A stretch of DNA of 64,000 nucleotides from Gautieria morchelliformis (GCA_015179125.1 WHVA01000280.1:62001-126000); one strand, 5' to 3'; counted from the first letter of the stretch, positions 1 through 10,749 are shown. Notes: a model not told the origin generated them from the sequence alone. Made by a program: numbers and translations.

Positions 1-1602
1 CTCGTTCCCACACTCCCTTGTCTATTAGGGCCTCGTACTCTTTGTCCATTGATTTCTTCCACATAGGATTATTCAGAGCTTTGTCTGCATTGCTAGGTTC
101 AATTTGACTCAAATCCGGCGCCTTGTTATTGTTTTGACTGTCGGTTGGAAACGCAATGATGACAAACTCATAACTACTGATGCCATCAATCTTGGAGGAT
201 AATTCTTGGTTGAATAGATTTTCTTTATGGTCCTCAACATCCTCATAAGCTAGCGTAGTCATATGTGCGCCAGCTTGTCTCTGAGTTTGAGATCTTGTTA
301 CGGGACCTGTTGGGGCCGGCTGCACTTGTTGTTGACGAATCCTATCGCTTCTCCTTATCGGTTCAGCTTCTCTAGGTCTGTCATCAACTCCCTGAATAGG
401 CTGCAGCTCTTCAAGATATTCCTCTGGTGCGCTTTCATCAATTTCTTCGATCTTTGCCTCTTCGCTGACTAAGTGACCGGGCACAGGCACTGATGCCTGA
501 ATGGCCTTCTTCTCCTCTCTAGACGTAGGTAGCTTGGATTCCTCAATAGAAATGATTGGGACTTTTCCCTTCTTCATCTCTGAATCAAACACGACATTTC
601 TCTCGACAGAAACTTTGTGAGAGTCAGGCCAATATACATAATGGCCATGGCTCTGCGCAGAAATTCCTATCCACTGAGCTCTTTTGGCACGACCTGCCAA
701 TTTATCTCCCTGAGTGACCTTAACATAGACTTTGGTTCCCCACGTGTGAATGTCTTTGAGATTCGGTTTCTCATGGTGAATCATTTCATAAGGCATTTTA
801 TCCAGTAGAGCTCTTGTATGCGTCCTGTTCCTAAGATAATTGGCATGCTGTATCGCATAGCCCCATAATATCTTAGGAAGGCCTGATTCCAATAACATGG
901 CACGAGTTCTCTCAGTGAGAGTTCAGTTCAGATGTTCGGCAACACCATTAGACTCTGGTGTGTCGTGTACCGTCAACCGATGCTTCGTGCCTTGTTTGGC
1001 CAGGTGCTGTTCAAATTCAGAGCTCGTGTACTCGCCCCCTCGGTCAGAAACAAGTGCCTTGATGTGCACATTTCTCTGTCAAAGCATTAAAGCCTCGTAG
1101 AGCTTGTACTTTGAGAATGCTTCTGATTTGTGCGCCATGAGATAGATCACCGATTCCCTTGAGTAGTCATCGATAAAAGAGACATAATATGACTTTTTAT
1201 CGATTGTGAGGTGCCTTGCAGGTTCCCAGACATCAGAATAAATTCTGTCACTGAATTTTGATGTTCGGTCTCTGGGTTCTTGAGGAAGAGGTTTGCGTGT
1301 AATCTTGGCTTGAATGCACGCATCACAGACAATTCTATCGCCTGTGGAGCTCAGTTCAATGCCCAATATCATGCCACAGTTAAGTAAATGTTGTAGGGAC
1401 TAAGATGCCCATCATCACTTTCCTCAGAAGAGGTGTCTTCATCGGCAACATTCACTTTTGCTTTACCCTTCTTCTTTTTGCCTTTGGCCTTTTTCTTCTG
1501 ACGTGGTCCTTGACCTTCTTTACCACCTCCCTTAGCCCAGCAATTTTCGATAGAATGCCCAGGATTTTTGCAGTTAGTGCATGTATGCGTCTTCTGCCCC
1601 TT

Positions 1603-2313
1603 CTAGTCCTTCTTGGTAGATGAACCAATAAACACCTGCTCTTCTTGCGGGAATGTTTTCTTCCTGTCATACTGAGCCTTTAGTACCCTAATAATGTCAT
1701 CAGGGACTAATGGTCTCCCGCATTCTTCAAGCGAAGTGGTGAGGGCATTCATGACTGCCTCATAGGATGGTGGAAGTGACGCAAGGATTATGTCCATAAA
1801 TTCTTCTTCAGAAACTCTGGCTCCCATCTCATTAAGAGGAGCATATAGGTCTTGGGCCTTGTCCAAGTGGTCTCTCAAGTCTCCATCGTCAGGACATCTC
1901 ATACTGCGGAGTTGTCTCTGCAGGCTGGTGAGGACCATCTTGGGCTTTTTGGTCATTTCATTTACCAGTGCATCCCAAGTCTCTTTTGCTGTCTTATGTT
2001 TCTGTAGCATCAGAGCTAGTGACTCTGGCACTGAGACGATGATTTGGGTCTTGGCTTGTCCTTCTCTAGCAAGATATCTCTCCAGCTTCTCCTCAGCCTT
2101 ATCCATCGGAGTTTCCTCAGCTTCTGTAAGAATATGGCCTGGGGGCATGACTGGAGGATCAGGAGGTCGAGTGACTCTCCCTTCTACATGCTTGAGTAGA
2201 TTTTTGGACTCGAAATAGCTGATGAGAGTGGCTCGCCACAATGGCCAATTACTTCCATCTGTAGCAAGCTTCTCAACACCCAAAAGCTTCTGTGAAGTGT
2301 CTCTGGGGCCCAT
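1603..2313 (-). CDS. Copia A gag-like capsid ORF (fossil part)
   Basis: A 236-aa reading frame starting at the ATG that lies inside the primer-binding site. It resembles the UBN2-type gag of Copia elements: an early W-x-L-W-R motif (residues about 23-28), then a helical region with TAKETWDALVNEM near residues 108-120. A zinc-knuckle pattern C-x2-C-x4-H-x4-C follows on the same strand near 1545-1595. Gag would package element RNA in virus-like particles. The same start recurs on the plus strand at 63788. Confidence 0.85.
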   Translation of the reverse strand: MGPRDTSQKLLGVEKLATDGSNWPLWRATLISYFESKNLLKHVEGRVTRPPDPPVMPPGHILTEAEETPMDKAEEKLERYLAREGQAKTQIIVSVPESLALMLQKHKTAKETWDALVNEMTKKPKMVLTSLQRQLRSMRCPDDGDLRDHLDKAQDLYAPLNEMGARVSEEEFMDIILASLPPSYEAVMNALTTSLEECGRPLVPDDIIRVLKAQYDRKKTFPQEEQVFIGSSTKKD

Positions 2314-2318
2314 AACCC
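2305..2318 (-). other. Copia A primer-binding site (initiator-tRNA anticodon arm type)
   Basis: The LTR is followed directly by GGGTTATGGGCCCC, complementary to a GGGGCCCATAACCC anticodon arm of initiator methionine tRNA. Copia-type elements are known to prime with a cleaved half-tRNA of this kind. The ATG inside the site is also the gag start codon. Confidence 0.7.
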
Positions 2319-2858
2319 TGTAGAGGACAGGAATTATAGGCAGTAGGTTTGGACTTGGTGCTCAAAAGAAGACTAGAAATCAATTCACTCTCTCAGTGAA
2401 TTTAGTTGTCATTTTAAATATATTATACACTACCTAGAAATGAATTCACTACAGGATTTCTAGGTCAACAAATCAAAAGGAAACAAGACTAATTTACTTG
2501 CCTCTCTCAGTGAATTTAGTTGTCACTGAGAGAGGAGGGAAATGTGTCTCATGTGCATGTACTACTAGCTGGCGCTTTAGTGCCCGTGATGCCACGGTGT
2601 GCCATGCTAAGCGCCCGTAGAACGTAGCACGGTAGTGAACAGCCGCAGCTCAAAAAGGAAATTTGTCCACAACCACCCACAAAGGGTCGGTTGGACAGAA
2701 CATGAAAAGAAGTAGAAATACAGCTTCGAAAAATCAAAGAAAATTTTGACAAATCATAGAATGAATGTCAGCATGGTTTCAAGTCAAAATCAAAAGAAAT
2801 ATGAATGGTGGAATCTATTTGGCTTGATTTTGGTGCAGGAGCATAAATGCACCCAACA
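2319..2858 (-). repeat. 5' LTR of Copia A, left copy
   Basis: 540 bp, beginning TGTTGGGTGC (read from 2858) and ending CTCTACA at 2319. It contains the palindrome CTCTCTCAGTGA / TCACTGAGAGAG at about 2512-2544. The last about 240 bp match the right-hand copy (63286-63782) closely, whereas the middle of the U3 part does not. Confidence 0.9.
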
Positions 2859-3710
2859 GTATACACGGACGACATCTTCATATTCTCGCTCTCAATACAA
2901 GAGCATGAAGAGCACCTCTACATCGTCTTTGACAGACTGAGGAAGAATCACCTTTTTCTGAGCAAGAAAAAGGTGGACCTCTATTCCATCCGAATGGAGT
3001 GTCTCGGCCATATCATCGATGGCCGAGGGGTACATGCCGGTGAGGACAAGATGCAATGCATCCGCGAGTGGCATAGGCCACGGACCTTCAACGGCGTCCA
3101 GCGTTTCCTCGGGCTGGTACAGTATCTGGCACACTACATGCCAGATGATAGCGCATATACCACCCCACTATTAGGCTGTGCGCGTAATAACCGTCCATTC
3201 GAATGGACTCCACTACTAGACAAATGCTGGCAAAGCATTAAGGCGTTGGCCTGTAAGGCCCCGATCCTGCGTCCAGTAGACGCAAGGTGCCCAGAGCCGA
3301 TCTGGGTGATCACTGATGGGTCAAAAGCCGGCATCGGTGTGGTCTACGGCCAAGGTCCTGACTGGAAAACCTGTCGACCTGCCAGCTTCTTGTCAAAGAA
3401 GTTCAGCGTTGCTCAGCAACACTACCGGACTCATGAGCACGAGACGATTGCAGTGCTCGAGGCTCTCATGAAATGGGAGGACAAACTGCTGGGGCGAAGG
3501 TTCACCCTCGTCACAGACCACAAAAGGCTCGAGTACTTCGAGATCCAGAAGAGCCTATCTGACCACCAGGTCAGATGGTGGGAGTTTCTCTCCTGGTTCA
3601 ATTTCAACACTGTTCATGCTGACGGTGTAGAGAACAAGGTAGCGGACTGCCTGTCACGCTACTACGAGAACGACACGAGTGATGACATCACCCGGACCAC
3701 GTCTTCGTGA
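2859..3710 (+). CDS. Gypsy 1 reverse transcriptase (C-terminal part) and RNase H, fossil
   Basis: The frame enters at the YxDD-box segment (YTDDIFIFSL) and continues through the connection domain into RNase H, with WVITDGSKAG and LVTDHKRLEY visible. It pairs with residues about 240-500 of the pol frame of the intact copy at 20507-22132. Confidence 0.88.
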   Translation, partial: VYTDDIFIFSLSIQEHEEHLYIVFDRLRKNHLFLSKKKVDLYSIRMECLGHIIDGRGVHAGEDKMQCIREWHRPRTFNGVQRFLGLVQYLAHYMPDDSAYTTPLLGCARNNRPFEWTPLLDKCWQSIKALACKAPILRPVDARCPEPIWVITDGSKAGIGVVYGQGPDWKTCRPASFLSKKFSVAQQHYRTHEHETIAVLEALMKWEDKLLGRRFTLVTDHKRLEYFEIQKSLSDHQVRWWEFLSWFNFNTVHADGVENKVADCLSRYYENDTSDDITRTTSS

Positions 3711-4030
3711 ACGCAGATGCGCGTTTAGACCCAGATGGTGAGTTATTGCCCACCGACCGGTATATCGAGCTGCGAACAGCGGTGACAAGATGCTCTAAAT
3801 GCCTCGCTGAGAAGACAGAGGCGAGAGTAACGGAATCCACCGCATTAAACAAGGGCTCACCAGAGCCTGCGAACGTCGCCGTGTCACGCGATGACAACGA
3901 CGATGGTGTCAGAGTCATCGATGATGGCGTGCCCCTGCGCCGGGTCATTGAGCAAGGTGTAGACCTGTCTAAGGCCCTATGAGATGTGTACCACAGGGAC
4001 GCCATGTTCACAAAGATCATGGCGCACCCG

Positions 4031-4671
4031 TCTGAAGAACGGTAGCTGGGATGTGGGTGTAGAGGGATGTTGTACTAAGTAACTAGGGGAATAGACACTT
4101 GTGATGGTTCAGATCAACGCGAGAGAAACTCGATGCGCTGGGGACTCGAGCACGGGGAGAATGACCAGCAAAAATATGGTGATTAATTCGGAGCAATCAC
4201 CCGGTTCTTTATACATTCGTAAATACTGTATCTGGCGATAGGATAGAGGGGGACATGGGTGAGGAGGAGGTCAGACGACCGTGGGCCGGGGGTAGATAAT
4301 GTATGTGGAGCGTATAGTGGGTAGATCGGGAAAATGGAACTACCTACGTGTACATATTGTGGAGCAACATGGTGTGATCGCGAAATGGAACAGGGTCGTA
4401 TCAGGGGAAGAAGGGGGCGAGAGGAATGATGGGACTCGATCGTCCGGTTGATCCGCGATGTGAATGTGGAGTTGTGAGCCCGTGAGCTCGCGTGGGCTCG
4501 CGCGGCTCCTCAACTCAACTCGACTCGACTCACTGCACGCGTGCGCGCGTCGATGGATTCGTTTGACTCGCGGGGTAATGGGAACTCGTCAACGGGAAGG
4601 AGTGGTCAGTAACTGATGGATCAAGGAAGGATGAATGGGTCACTGGGTACTGTACAGGTTGTTTCCTAACA
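4031..4671 (-). mobile_element. Solo LTR, family B (copy 1)
   Basis: 641-bp insertion inside the Gypsy 1 integrase linker. Read on the minus strand it begins TGTTAGGAAAC and ends CTTCAGA. Flanking pentamers ACCCG (4026-4030) and ACCCA (4672-4676) are a target duplication with one later change, and Gypsy 1 homology resumes exactly after them. It is homologous along its length to the split copy at 16082-25886. A TATA-like box (TGTATAAAG, minus) supports LTR identity. No internal coding part remains, so it is a recombined solo LTR. Confidence 0.85.
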
Positions 4672-4676
4672 ACCCA

Positions 4677-6095
4677 GGCATGCACCAGAGATTCGGGATC
4701 CAGGACGGGCTGCTCTGGACTAAGAACCAGCTCGAAAGAGACGTCATTGCAGTCCCCCGCTCTGTTCTTCAAGGGGGAAGGAAGCTGATCGAAATCATCA
4801 TCGATCGGGCACATCAGATAGTCGGCCACTATGGCCATCTGAAGACTTCGAACTATGTTCGAAGATCATATTGGTGGCCGGACATGAGCCCAGACATAGA
4901 AGTGATCTGCACATCATGCACGAGGTGTCACATGATGAAAACTGGACCACAACGGCCCAAAGGCCTACTACACAGCCTACCCATTCCAGATATGCCGTGG
5001 CAGTCGATTGGCATCGACTTCATGGGGCCCCTGCCCAAATCCAATGACTGTGACTACCTGATGGTAGTCATCGACCGACTAACGTCACTCATACACCTCG
5101 TACCAACCACGACGAGCGTGTCAGCCAAGGGAGTAGCCTGGCTGTTTCTGAAGGAGGTCGTTCGACTCCACGGAGTTCCCGACTCCATCATCTCAGACAG
5201 AGACTCAAAGTTCACATCGATCTTCTGGCGTGAACTACAGCGACTCATGGGGACTAAGCTTCTCATGTCAACTGCCTTCCATCCCCAAACGGATGGAGCC
5301 ACCGAGCGGGCAAACCGCTCAATCGGCCAGATATTGCGCGCGGTCATCAGAGACGATCAGAAGGATTGGGCATTGAAATGCCCAATGGTTGAGGTCGCCC
5401 TCAACAGCAACGTCAGTGCGACCACAGGGTTCACACCTTTCGAGCTGAACCACGGCTATCTGCTGCGGATAGACCTCCCCATGGCCGTGGACACCCCGTT
5501 CAAGGGGGTAGCCCGGTTCGCACATCAGGCAAAATGGAACCTGATGGCGGCACACGATGCAATCATAGAGCATCGAGTGACGCAAATGTTTCATGCAAAT
5601 AAGAAGCATATGGCGAGCGACAGGTACGCGGCCAATGACCGCGTCTACCTTTCGACACAAAACCTAACTCTCCCGAAAGGAAGCGCCAGAAAACTAGTCC
5701 CGCGGTACATCGGACAGTACCGCGTTGTCGAGGCTCACAACGACGCCTTGACGGTGACCCTTGATCTTCCCGATGAGCTGAAAAGCCGTCGCATTTCGCC
5801 GGTCTTCCATTCAAGCCTCGTACGGCGATACAAGGCTAACAACGACGAATTGTTCTCTCGTCGTGAGGCCAAGTCATTTTATGACTTCGGAGCGAATGAC
5901 GACGAGGAATGGCTTGTAGATGAGATTATCGCACATCGATGGATAAACTCGACGGACCTGGAGTTCCAGGTCCGTTGGACCCTAGGCAACATGACATGGG
6001 AACCCATGTCGTCCTGCAAAGACCTTGAAGCCCTAGATAGCTATCTAGAGCTTCGGGGGGTGAGCAAGCCACGTGACCTCCCCAGACGCCGTTAG
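4677..6095 (+). CDS. Gypsy 1 integrase with chromodomain, fossil
   Basis: An open frame of about 470 residues. It shows an HHCC zinc-binding module (H-x3-H near the start, C-x2-C in CTSCTRC), a DDE core (GIDFMGPL, then ISDRDSKF, then TDGATERANRS), a GPY/F-like region (PRYIGQYRVVE) and a carboxy-terminal chromodomain (EEWLVDEIIAHRW ... QVRWTLGN). Chromodomain integrases direct chromovirus insertion to particular chromatin. The frame runs on from the flanking solo LTR, so its first codons are not element sequence. Confidence 0.92.
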   Translation, partial: GMHQRFGIQDGLLWTKNQLERDVIAVPRSVLQGGRKLIEIIIDRAHQIVGHYGHLKTSNYVRRSYWWPDMSPDIEVICTSCTRCHMMKTGPQRPKGLLHSLPIPDMPWQSIGIDFMGPLPKSNDCDYLMVVIDRLTSLIHLVPTTTSVSAKGVAWLFLKEVVRLHGVPDSIISDRDSKFTSIFWRELQRLMGTKLLMSTAFHPQTDGATERANRSIGQILRAVIRDDQKDWALKCPMVEVALNSNVSATTGFTPFELNHGYLLRIDLPMAVDTPFKGVARFAHQAKWNLMAAHDAIIEHRVTQMFHANKKHMASDRYAANDRVYLSTQNLTLPKGSARKLVPRYIGQYRVVEAHNDALTVTLDLPDELKSRRISPVFHSSLVRRYKANNDELFSRREAKSFYDFGANDDEEWLVDEIIAHRWINSTDLEFQVRWTLGNMTWEPMSSCKDLEALDSYLELRGVSKPRDLPRRR

Positions 6096-6213
6096 ACGTG
6101 TCTGTCATGTGCAGACCACGTGACGTGCCGGCCACGGCGCGGTTAAATTTTCACCTTGGATCTTTCCGAGGGCGCATCGCCTCTTGGAAGCTAACCACCA
6201 CCATCCCCACAAA

Positions 6214-7080
6214 GATGATGCCCCCCAAAGAGGGGATGGACATTGATCCGTCAACGTCCACCACGCGAGCAATGGCCCCAAGACAGGGAGCCGCAGATAT
6301 TCTCCATGCTCCAGTAGACAAGGAGCACTGGATGATCGTGGGATGGGAGGACACCCTCGCCATCGTCCACCTGGATTATTGCACAATGTGCGCGGACTAC
6401 GCCGCGCACTTAAGGGCCGCGACAGGCACCCGCAAGGTCAAATTGCAGGATGAAGACATCGGCGACGCCATTGATGCAGCCTGGGGATGGCTCCCAAGGG
6501 GCATTGTGCGTGACGCGTGAGAAGAGCTCCTCTGGGACATCCACGATCTCAAAAAGAGGTCAAGGAGTTGGAACGTGTGGTCGAAGACGACGACGACACA
6601 CTCGAAACCGAGCGCGCCAAGATCAAGGAACTGGAGCAGCAGCTGAGCGCAGCCCAGCTCCAGGTTACCCTGGTCCATGCTGCCTCAAAAAGGCCACAAC
6701 ATGACCAGGCCACGGACCCAGTGGCCGGGCCATCATCACCTCGCGCGACGGCACCTTTGCCGGCGCACGCAACATCGGGGCTAGCATCCCAATTGTCAGC
6801 GCCGACCCTGACGACGACAATGACAGAAGGGCATAGCGCGCCTTCCGACTCTGCGTATGGTGTCCGAGAAGGATGGGAGTCAGACTCGTCCGTCTGGAAG
6901 ATGTACGACCCAGAAAGGGCACAGCGGCTGGCAGAGCAGCCAAAGAAAAAGCGCAAGAAATTGCGCGGCACCCCTAACACCGTCAATGGGCTAGCCATTG
7001 CGAGGGAAAGCGCGATTAGCGCTTACCTAGCAGTGTCATCGTTGCACACTATCAACGACCCTCCCTTCAACGGCGGATAG
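6214..7080 (+). CDS. Extra 3' ORF of Gypsy 1 (partial, fossil)
   Basis: Downstream of pol, in the same direction, lies a second protein homologous to the 624-residue ORF at 16759-18633. The start region carries PPKEGMDIDPSTSTT, then a conserved Trp- and Cys-containing block, a coiled coil and a basic KKKRKK patch. It is cut at 7183 by the LTR of Gypsy 2. It does not resemble gag, pol or a transmembrane envelope, and its function is unknown. Confidence 0.75.
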
Positions 7081-7183
7081 CACAGGTCGAGGCCCAGTAC
7101 ATCGGGCCTGGCGTGGCCCTGCCTCCACCGGCGGGGATAGTTCACCCTCCCTACCCAGGGGAGGGGACGCTCATCCCACTCGG

Positions 7184-7737
7184 TGTAGAGAGGGATGTTG
7201 CCCTAGAGGTGAAAGATGAGTCTCGCATCAGAGACCTTTCCAAGTATAATTGACAACGACCGACCGACTACACTCGACGATGCCTAGTTTTAACTGACTA
7301 CGCTTCGACGATATTCTGTCCGGCCGACTATACTCGATGTTTTTCTGTGTTGACTGAGTGGAAAATGGGTGAAGAAATAAACTGAGGGAGAGTGGTATAT
7401 TGTCCTTTTCCATCGGTGAGTGGGGATATATATACACAGAGAGAGTGGCACATTCTGACTAAGGAGTGGACAATGGCACAAAGAAGGAGTGACGCGGCCC
7501 CGGGCTGTAAGACAATGAGTCAATGGAGACAAAGGATAGGGAGTGGAACACGTGTGTGCAATCTGACGCAAGTGGACAAGATATGGACAGAAAGGGAGTG
7601 GACAAGAAAAGGGGTGGTGGGCGTAGTATAGACAATGAGATGATAGGCGTCCGATAACAAGTAAATGAAATATCTTCGATCTCCAACTAGAGAGCTGTGC
7701 TCTCTTACATCTGCTGGAACCCCATTTTGTCGCTACA
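7184..7737 (-). repeat. 3' LTR of Gypsy 2
   Basis: 554 bp, beginning TGTAGCGACAAAA (from 7737) and ending CCCTCTCTACA at 7184. The purine-rich tract GAGGAGTAGGGAGTT on the minus strand immediately precedes it. Its left border interrupts the extra ORF of Gypsy 1 at 7183. Confidence 0.82.
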
Positions 7738-7743
7738 AACTCC

Positions 7744-9549
7744 CTACTCCTCAGGGGAAATTCTCAATGATGGGTGGGCATCGAAGACGAACAAGTCCTC
7801 GTCATCGGGAACCTCCTCCAGACTAACAAGAGCAGTGACAGGGATCTCGGCTGGGGATCTAGGGTGATATGGAACGAGTCGATATCCCGCGTATGGTAGT
7901 TTAGAGACAGCTCTGTTAAGCTCAGCGGCGACGTAGGAGAAATTACGGGTTTGGTGAATAACAGCCATGGGGCCAAAATAGCGCGGTTTGGCTTTCCGGC
8001 TGTGTGAGGTCTCTATGGCCGAATTTCTCACCAGAACCAGAGATCCAAGTTTGAAGGCGTAGTCCCTAATGAGATTGGCGAAGTCTTTCTCAAACTGGGC
8101 CCTAGACTGATACCGCGCAGCGATAACCCTTTGTTCTACCCATCTGAGATCCGAGTCACGTTTCTGGAGCTGGCGGCATCGAGTCACCAGGAGTTCGACA
8201 TCTGACAGCGGTTCCTCCAGCTTTGGAACAAGGAAAGTAGCTTCGGCCAGATCGAACGGAAGCACTGGTTCTACGCCATGAGCAATAAAGAATGGTGAGA
8301 GCCCTGTGGCCTTGCGAATTGTGACGCGATCGGCCCAGAAAATGTGTGGCGCCAGGTCTGGCCATTTCTTGATGTCATCCCCACAGGCCTTCACCAGTGA
8401 CTCTCGAACCGTAAGGTGGCTGCATGTGACAATGCCGTTGGCCCTCTTGTTGTATGGCGAAATACAGATATGGGTGATGCCATACTTCTTTGCCAACCAT
8501 TCCAGACCTGTGATGACTGGGGAACCATTATCCGTCACGATCTCCCTCACCGCAGCCCATCGACACAATATCTGATCGAAGATGAACTTGCCCACACTCT
8601 TCCCCGTCTCATTCCTCCACATGGCCCACTCCACATACGCTGACAGACTGCATCGTCCCTGACACAAGTATCGATAGCCCTGGGCAACGGGCATGAGCAT
8701 GGAGTCGAGAAAGACCTTAGCGAAGAGTGGCGCCGGGGCAGAAAACACCAGAGGAATCAGTACGTGTTTCATTGACCTGAGCTGGCACTGGTGACACGTC
8801 TTGACAAACCAGGCAACATCCTTGTCAAGACCAGGCCACCAAAAACGGTCTGCGATCTGGCGGCGTGTCGAGTAGAATCCTTTATGACCAAGAAGATCGT
8901 GGGCCTGAGTCAGAATATGGGGCCGGCTATCTGCCTCAATGAATAACTGGTGCTGCCCCGTCAACTGTCGGTGCCACATCTGCTCATGCTTGATAAAGAA
9001 GCGTCGCACTGTCTGCAGAATCCGTGCCAGCTTACAGCTTGCCATCCCATCGCTTGGTAGATCACCGAGGAGGAACCTTTTGACATCCTCCAGGTGAATG
9101 TCCACCTCAACATTTGACCTTGTTCTTGGGATCGACACATACCCTGCCGCAGGCATGCCAACTGTGAAGATGAAGAAAGCCGGGAGTCGAGTGATGCCAT
9201 CCCCAACAAGTTCCTCCACTTTTTCCTCCGCCCGTCTGTCCACACCTCCATCCGTCGCACTCTTCCTCTCTTCACTGGTGCTCGCCCTGCCTTCCATGGG
9301 CTTTGATAACAACTCTGCCACGTGGTAAAATAGGAATCCACAACCTTCCTCCTCAAACCGCCTTCCTTCCCTGTCCCCAGTCTCCCCCTCACTTCCTCTC
9401 ATCAAACTGGAAAGGCGGCGCAGCACCTGCGACGGCATACAGACCACCGAGCCCCCTTTCTCTGCTTGAGCACAGCCATCCCTTTCCTTGTCAATCCACA
9501 TAGAGACCCACACCCCCATATCCAATGCTTCATCGATCCAATCCTCCAC
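7744..9549 (-). CDS. Gypsy 2 integrase, fossil
   Basis: 601-residue frame. The integrase proper starts about residue 205: the zinc-binding module reads HDLLGHKG ... CHQCQL, then the core with IVTDNGSPV and a PYNKRANG segment, and a GPY/F-like region near the end (PRYFGPMAVIH). The first about 200 residues overlap the RNase H end and are less certain. The frame stops 7 bp from the LTR. Confidence 0.8.
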   Translation of the reverse strand: MEDWIDEALDMGVWVSMWIDKERDGCAQAEKGGSVVCMPSQVLRRLSSLMRGSEGETGDREGRRFEEEGCGFLFYHVAELLSKPMEGRASTSEERKSATDGGVDRRAEEKVEELVGDGITRLPAFFIFTVGMPAAGYVSIPRTRSNVEVDIHLEDVKRFLLGDLPSDGMASCKLARILQTVRRFFIKHEQMWHRQLTGQHQLFIEADSRPHILTQAHDLLGHKGFYSTRRQIADRFWWPGLDKDVAWFVKTCHQCQLRSMKHVLIPLVFSAPAPLFAKVFLDSMLMPVAQGYRYLCQGRCSLSAYVEWAMWRNETGKSVGKFIFDQILCRWAAVREIVTDNGSPVITGLEWLAKKYGITHICISPYNKRANGIVTCSHLTVRESLVKACGDDIKKWPDLAPHIFWADRVTIRKATGLSPFFIAHGVEPVLPFDLAEATFLVPKLEEPLSDVELLVTRCRQLQKRDSDLRWVEQRVIAARYQSRAQFEKDFANLIRDYAFKLGSLVLVRNSAIETSHSRKAKPRYFGPMAVIHQTRNFSYVAAELNRAVSKLPYAGYRLVPYHPRSPAEIPVTALVSLEEVPDDEDLFVFDAHPSLRISPEE

Positions 9550-10749
9550 CGCCTCCTGTGTTCCAACTCATCCGCTCCATCCTCTGTTGCCCCCCTCCGT
9601 CTAGATAGGCCATCCGGCCCGACGTGATCTTTCCCTGGTACATGCACAAGCGTAAAATCGAAGAGATTGATCGCTGCAATCCATCTGTTGATAGCCGCGC
9701 TGGGCTGAACATCAGGGTTGTTTAGCATTCCCTTGATGTATTTTGCATCGACCTCAACTTGGAAGGTAGGCAGGCCAACGAGATACAGGTGTGATGCGCG
9801 GAGCGCCCGAAATAGGCCATAAAGTTCGACTTTGGATTGTGAGTAGTTTGCTTCCGCTCTCCTTTTTCGTTCACCTGCGAGATGATCCATCCCACACCTA
9901 TAGGCGACGAATCCACCCCCAGAACCACCATCCTGCCACACTTGTAGTCAATCGACACCAGACATGGGAGACTTGTCACCCTCTCTTTCAACTCTCTCAT
10001 CGCTTCCGCCGCCTCCCTAGTCCACACAAACTCCACATTCTTCTTGGTCAGCTCCGTGAGGGGCTTTGCCAAATCCGCAAATTTATTGACGAAGATACGG
10101 ACCGTTCCACACGTCCCAAGAAAACCCTGACTTCACTTGCCAACGCACAAGACGGCCAGTCGAGAATCTTCTTTATTTTTGCGAGATCCGGTGCACGACC
10201 ATCCACATTGCACCGAATGCCCACCACCAACACTTCTGGCACTGCAATGTAAAGCTTGGGCCCCGAGATTGTTACCCCCGCATACTCGAAATGATGAAGG
10301 ACGCGATACACATCCAGAAGGTGTTCCCAGAGGAATCTGCGGATCCCCGGGTTCGCTTGAAGCACCTCTGGCTTTCCATCGTCATTCATATAGTAAGTTG
10401 CTGGCCCCAGTGTTATGACATCGTCAATTAAGGGCCGCGCATTGACTTCGTCCTGTAGGATGAACTCCATATCTGCCTGGAAGATAGGAACTGAGTTTGT
10501 CCATCCGATAGGCAGAACAGTCAGACAGTGCGGTCCTAGCGGCGTCTGAAAGGTTGTTAGGTCTCGAGATTCCTCTGCTAGAGGCCTGTGGTCATAGCCG
10601 ACGATGTCTGCCAGCATGTATATGACCCGACCCCCACACCGTTCCGTAAAGCCTTCCACATTTGGCGGGAGACTGGCATCTTTGATGGTGACTGCATTGA
10701 GGGGCTGCAAGTCATGTACCGGGTGTAACTTCCCATTTTTCTTCAGCAC
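9402..10749 (-). CDS. Gypsy 2 reverse transcriptase and RNase H, fossil
   Basis: Two adjacent frames on the minus strand. 10749-10048 begins with KKNGKLHPVHDLQPLN, the canonical RT entry, and contains the palm region. 9941-9402 carries RNase H features (ALRASHLYLVG, VEVDAKYIKGML, HVPGKDHVGPDGLSR). Confidence 0.82.

Larger units (their letters stand above)
1..2858 (-). mobile_element. Ty1/Copia retrotransposon, family A, left copy (runs off the left edge)
   Basis: Minus-strand Copia fossil. Reading downward from 2858 there is a 5' LTR (2319-2858), a primer site, gag (2313-1603) with a CCHC zinc knuckle just beyond, a GAG-pre-integrase and integrase region (about 1372-600), and at the window edge the start of reverse transcriptase (a W-K-K-S-M-D-K-E-Y type entry near 1-110). 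The rest of RT, RNase H and the 3' LTR lie outside. The coding part is degraded, with several breaks. It is inserted in a Gypsy 1 copy: flank 2859-2863 is GTATA, and the intact Gypsy 1 has that pentamer uninterrupted at the matching position. Confidence 0.93.
2859..7183 (+). mobile_element. Ty3/Gypsy chromovirus, family 1, 5'-truncated copy
   Basis: Plus-strand fossil homologous to the near-complete element at 16510-25669. It retains the second half of RT and RNase H (2859-3710), a linker (3707-4030), integrase with a carboxy-terminal chromodomain (4677-6095) and part of the extra 3' ORF (6214-7080). The 5' side is cut by Copia A at 2858 within the RT region. A family-B solo LTR sits at 4031-4671, and the 3' side is cut at 7183 by the LTR of Gypsy 2. 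It has a handful of breaks and no LTR of its own remains in view. Confidence 0.93.

Noticed and set aside
1452-1670. Arg/Lys-rich minus-strand ORF
   Set aside because: It is an out-of-frame shadow of the Copia A gag tail and zinc-knuckle region.
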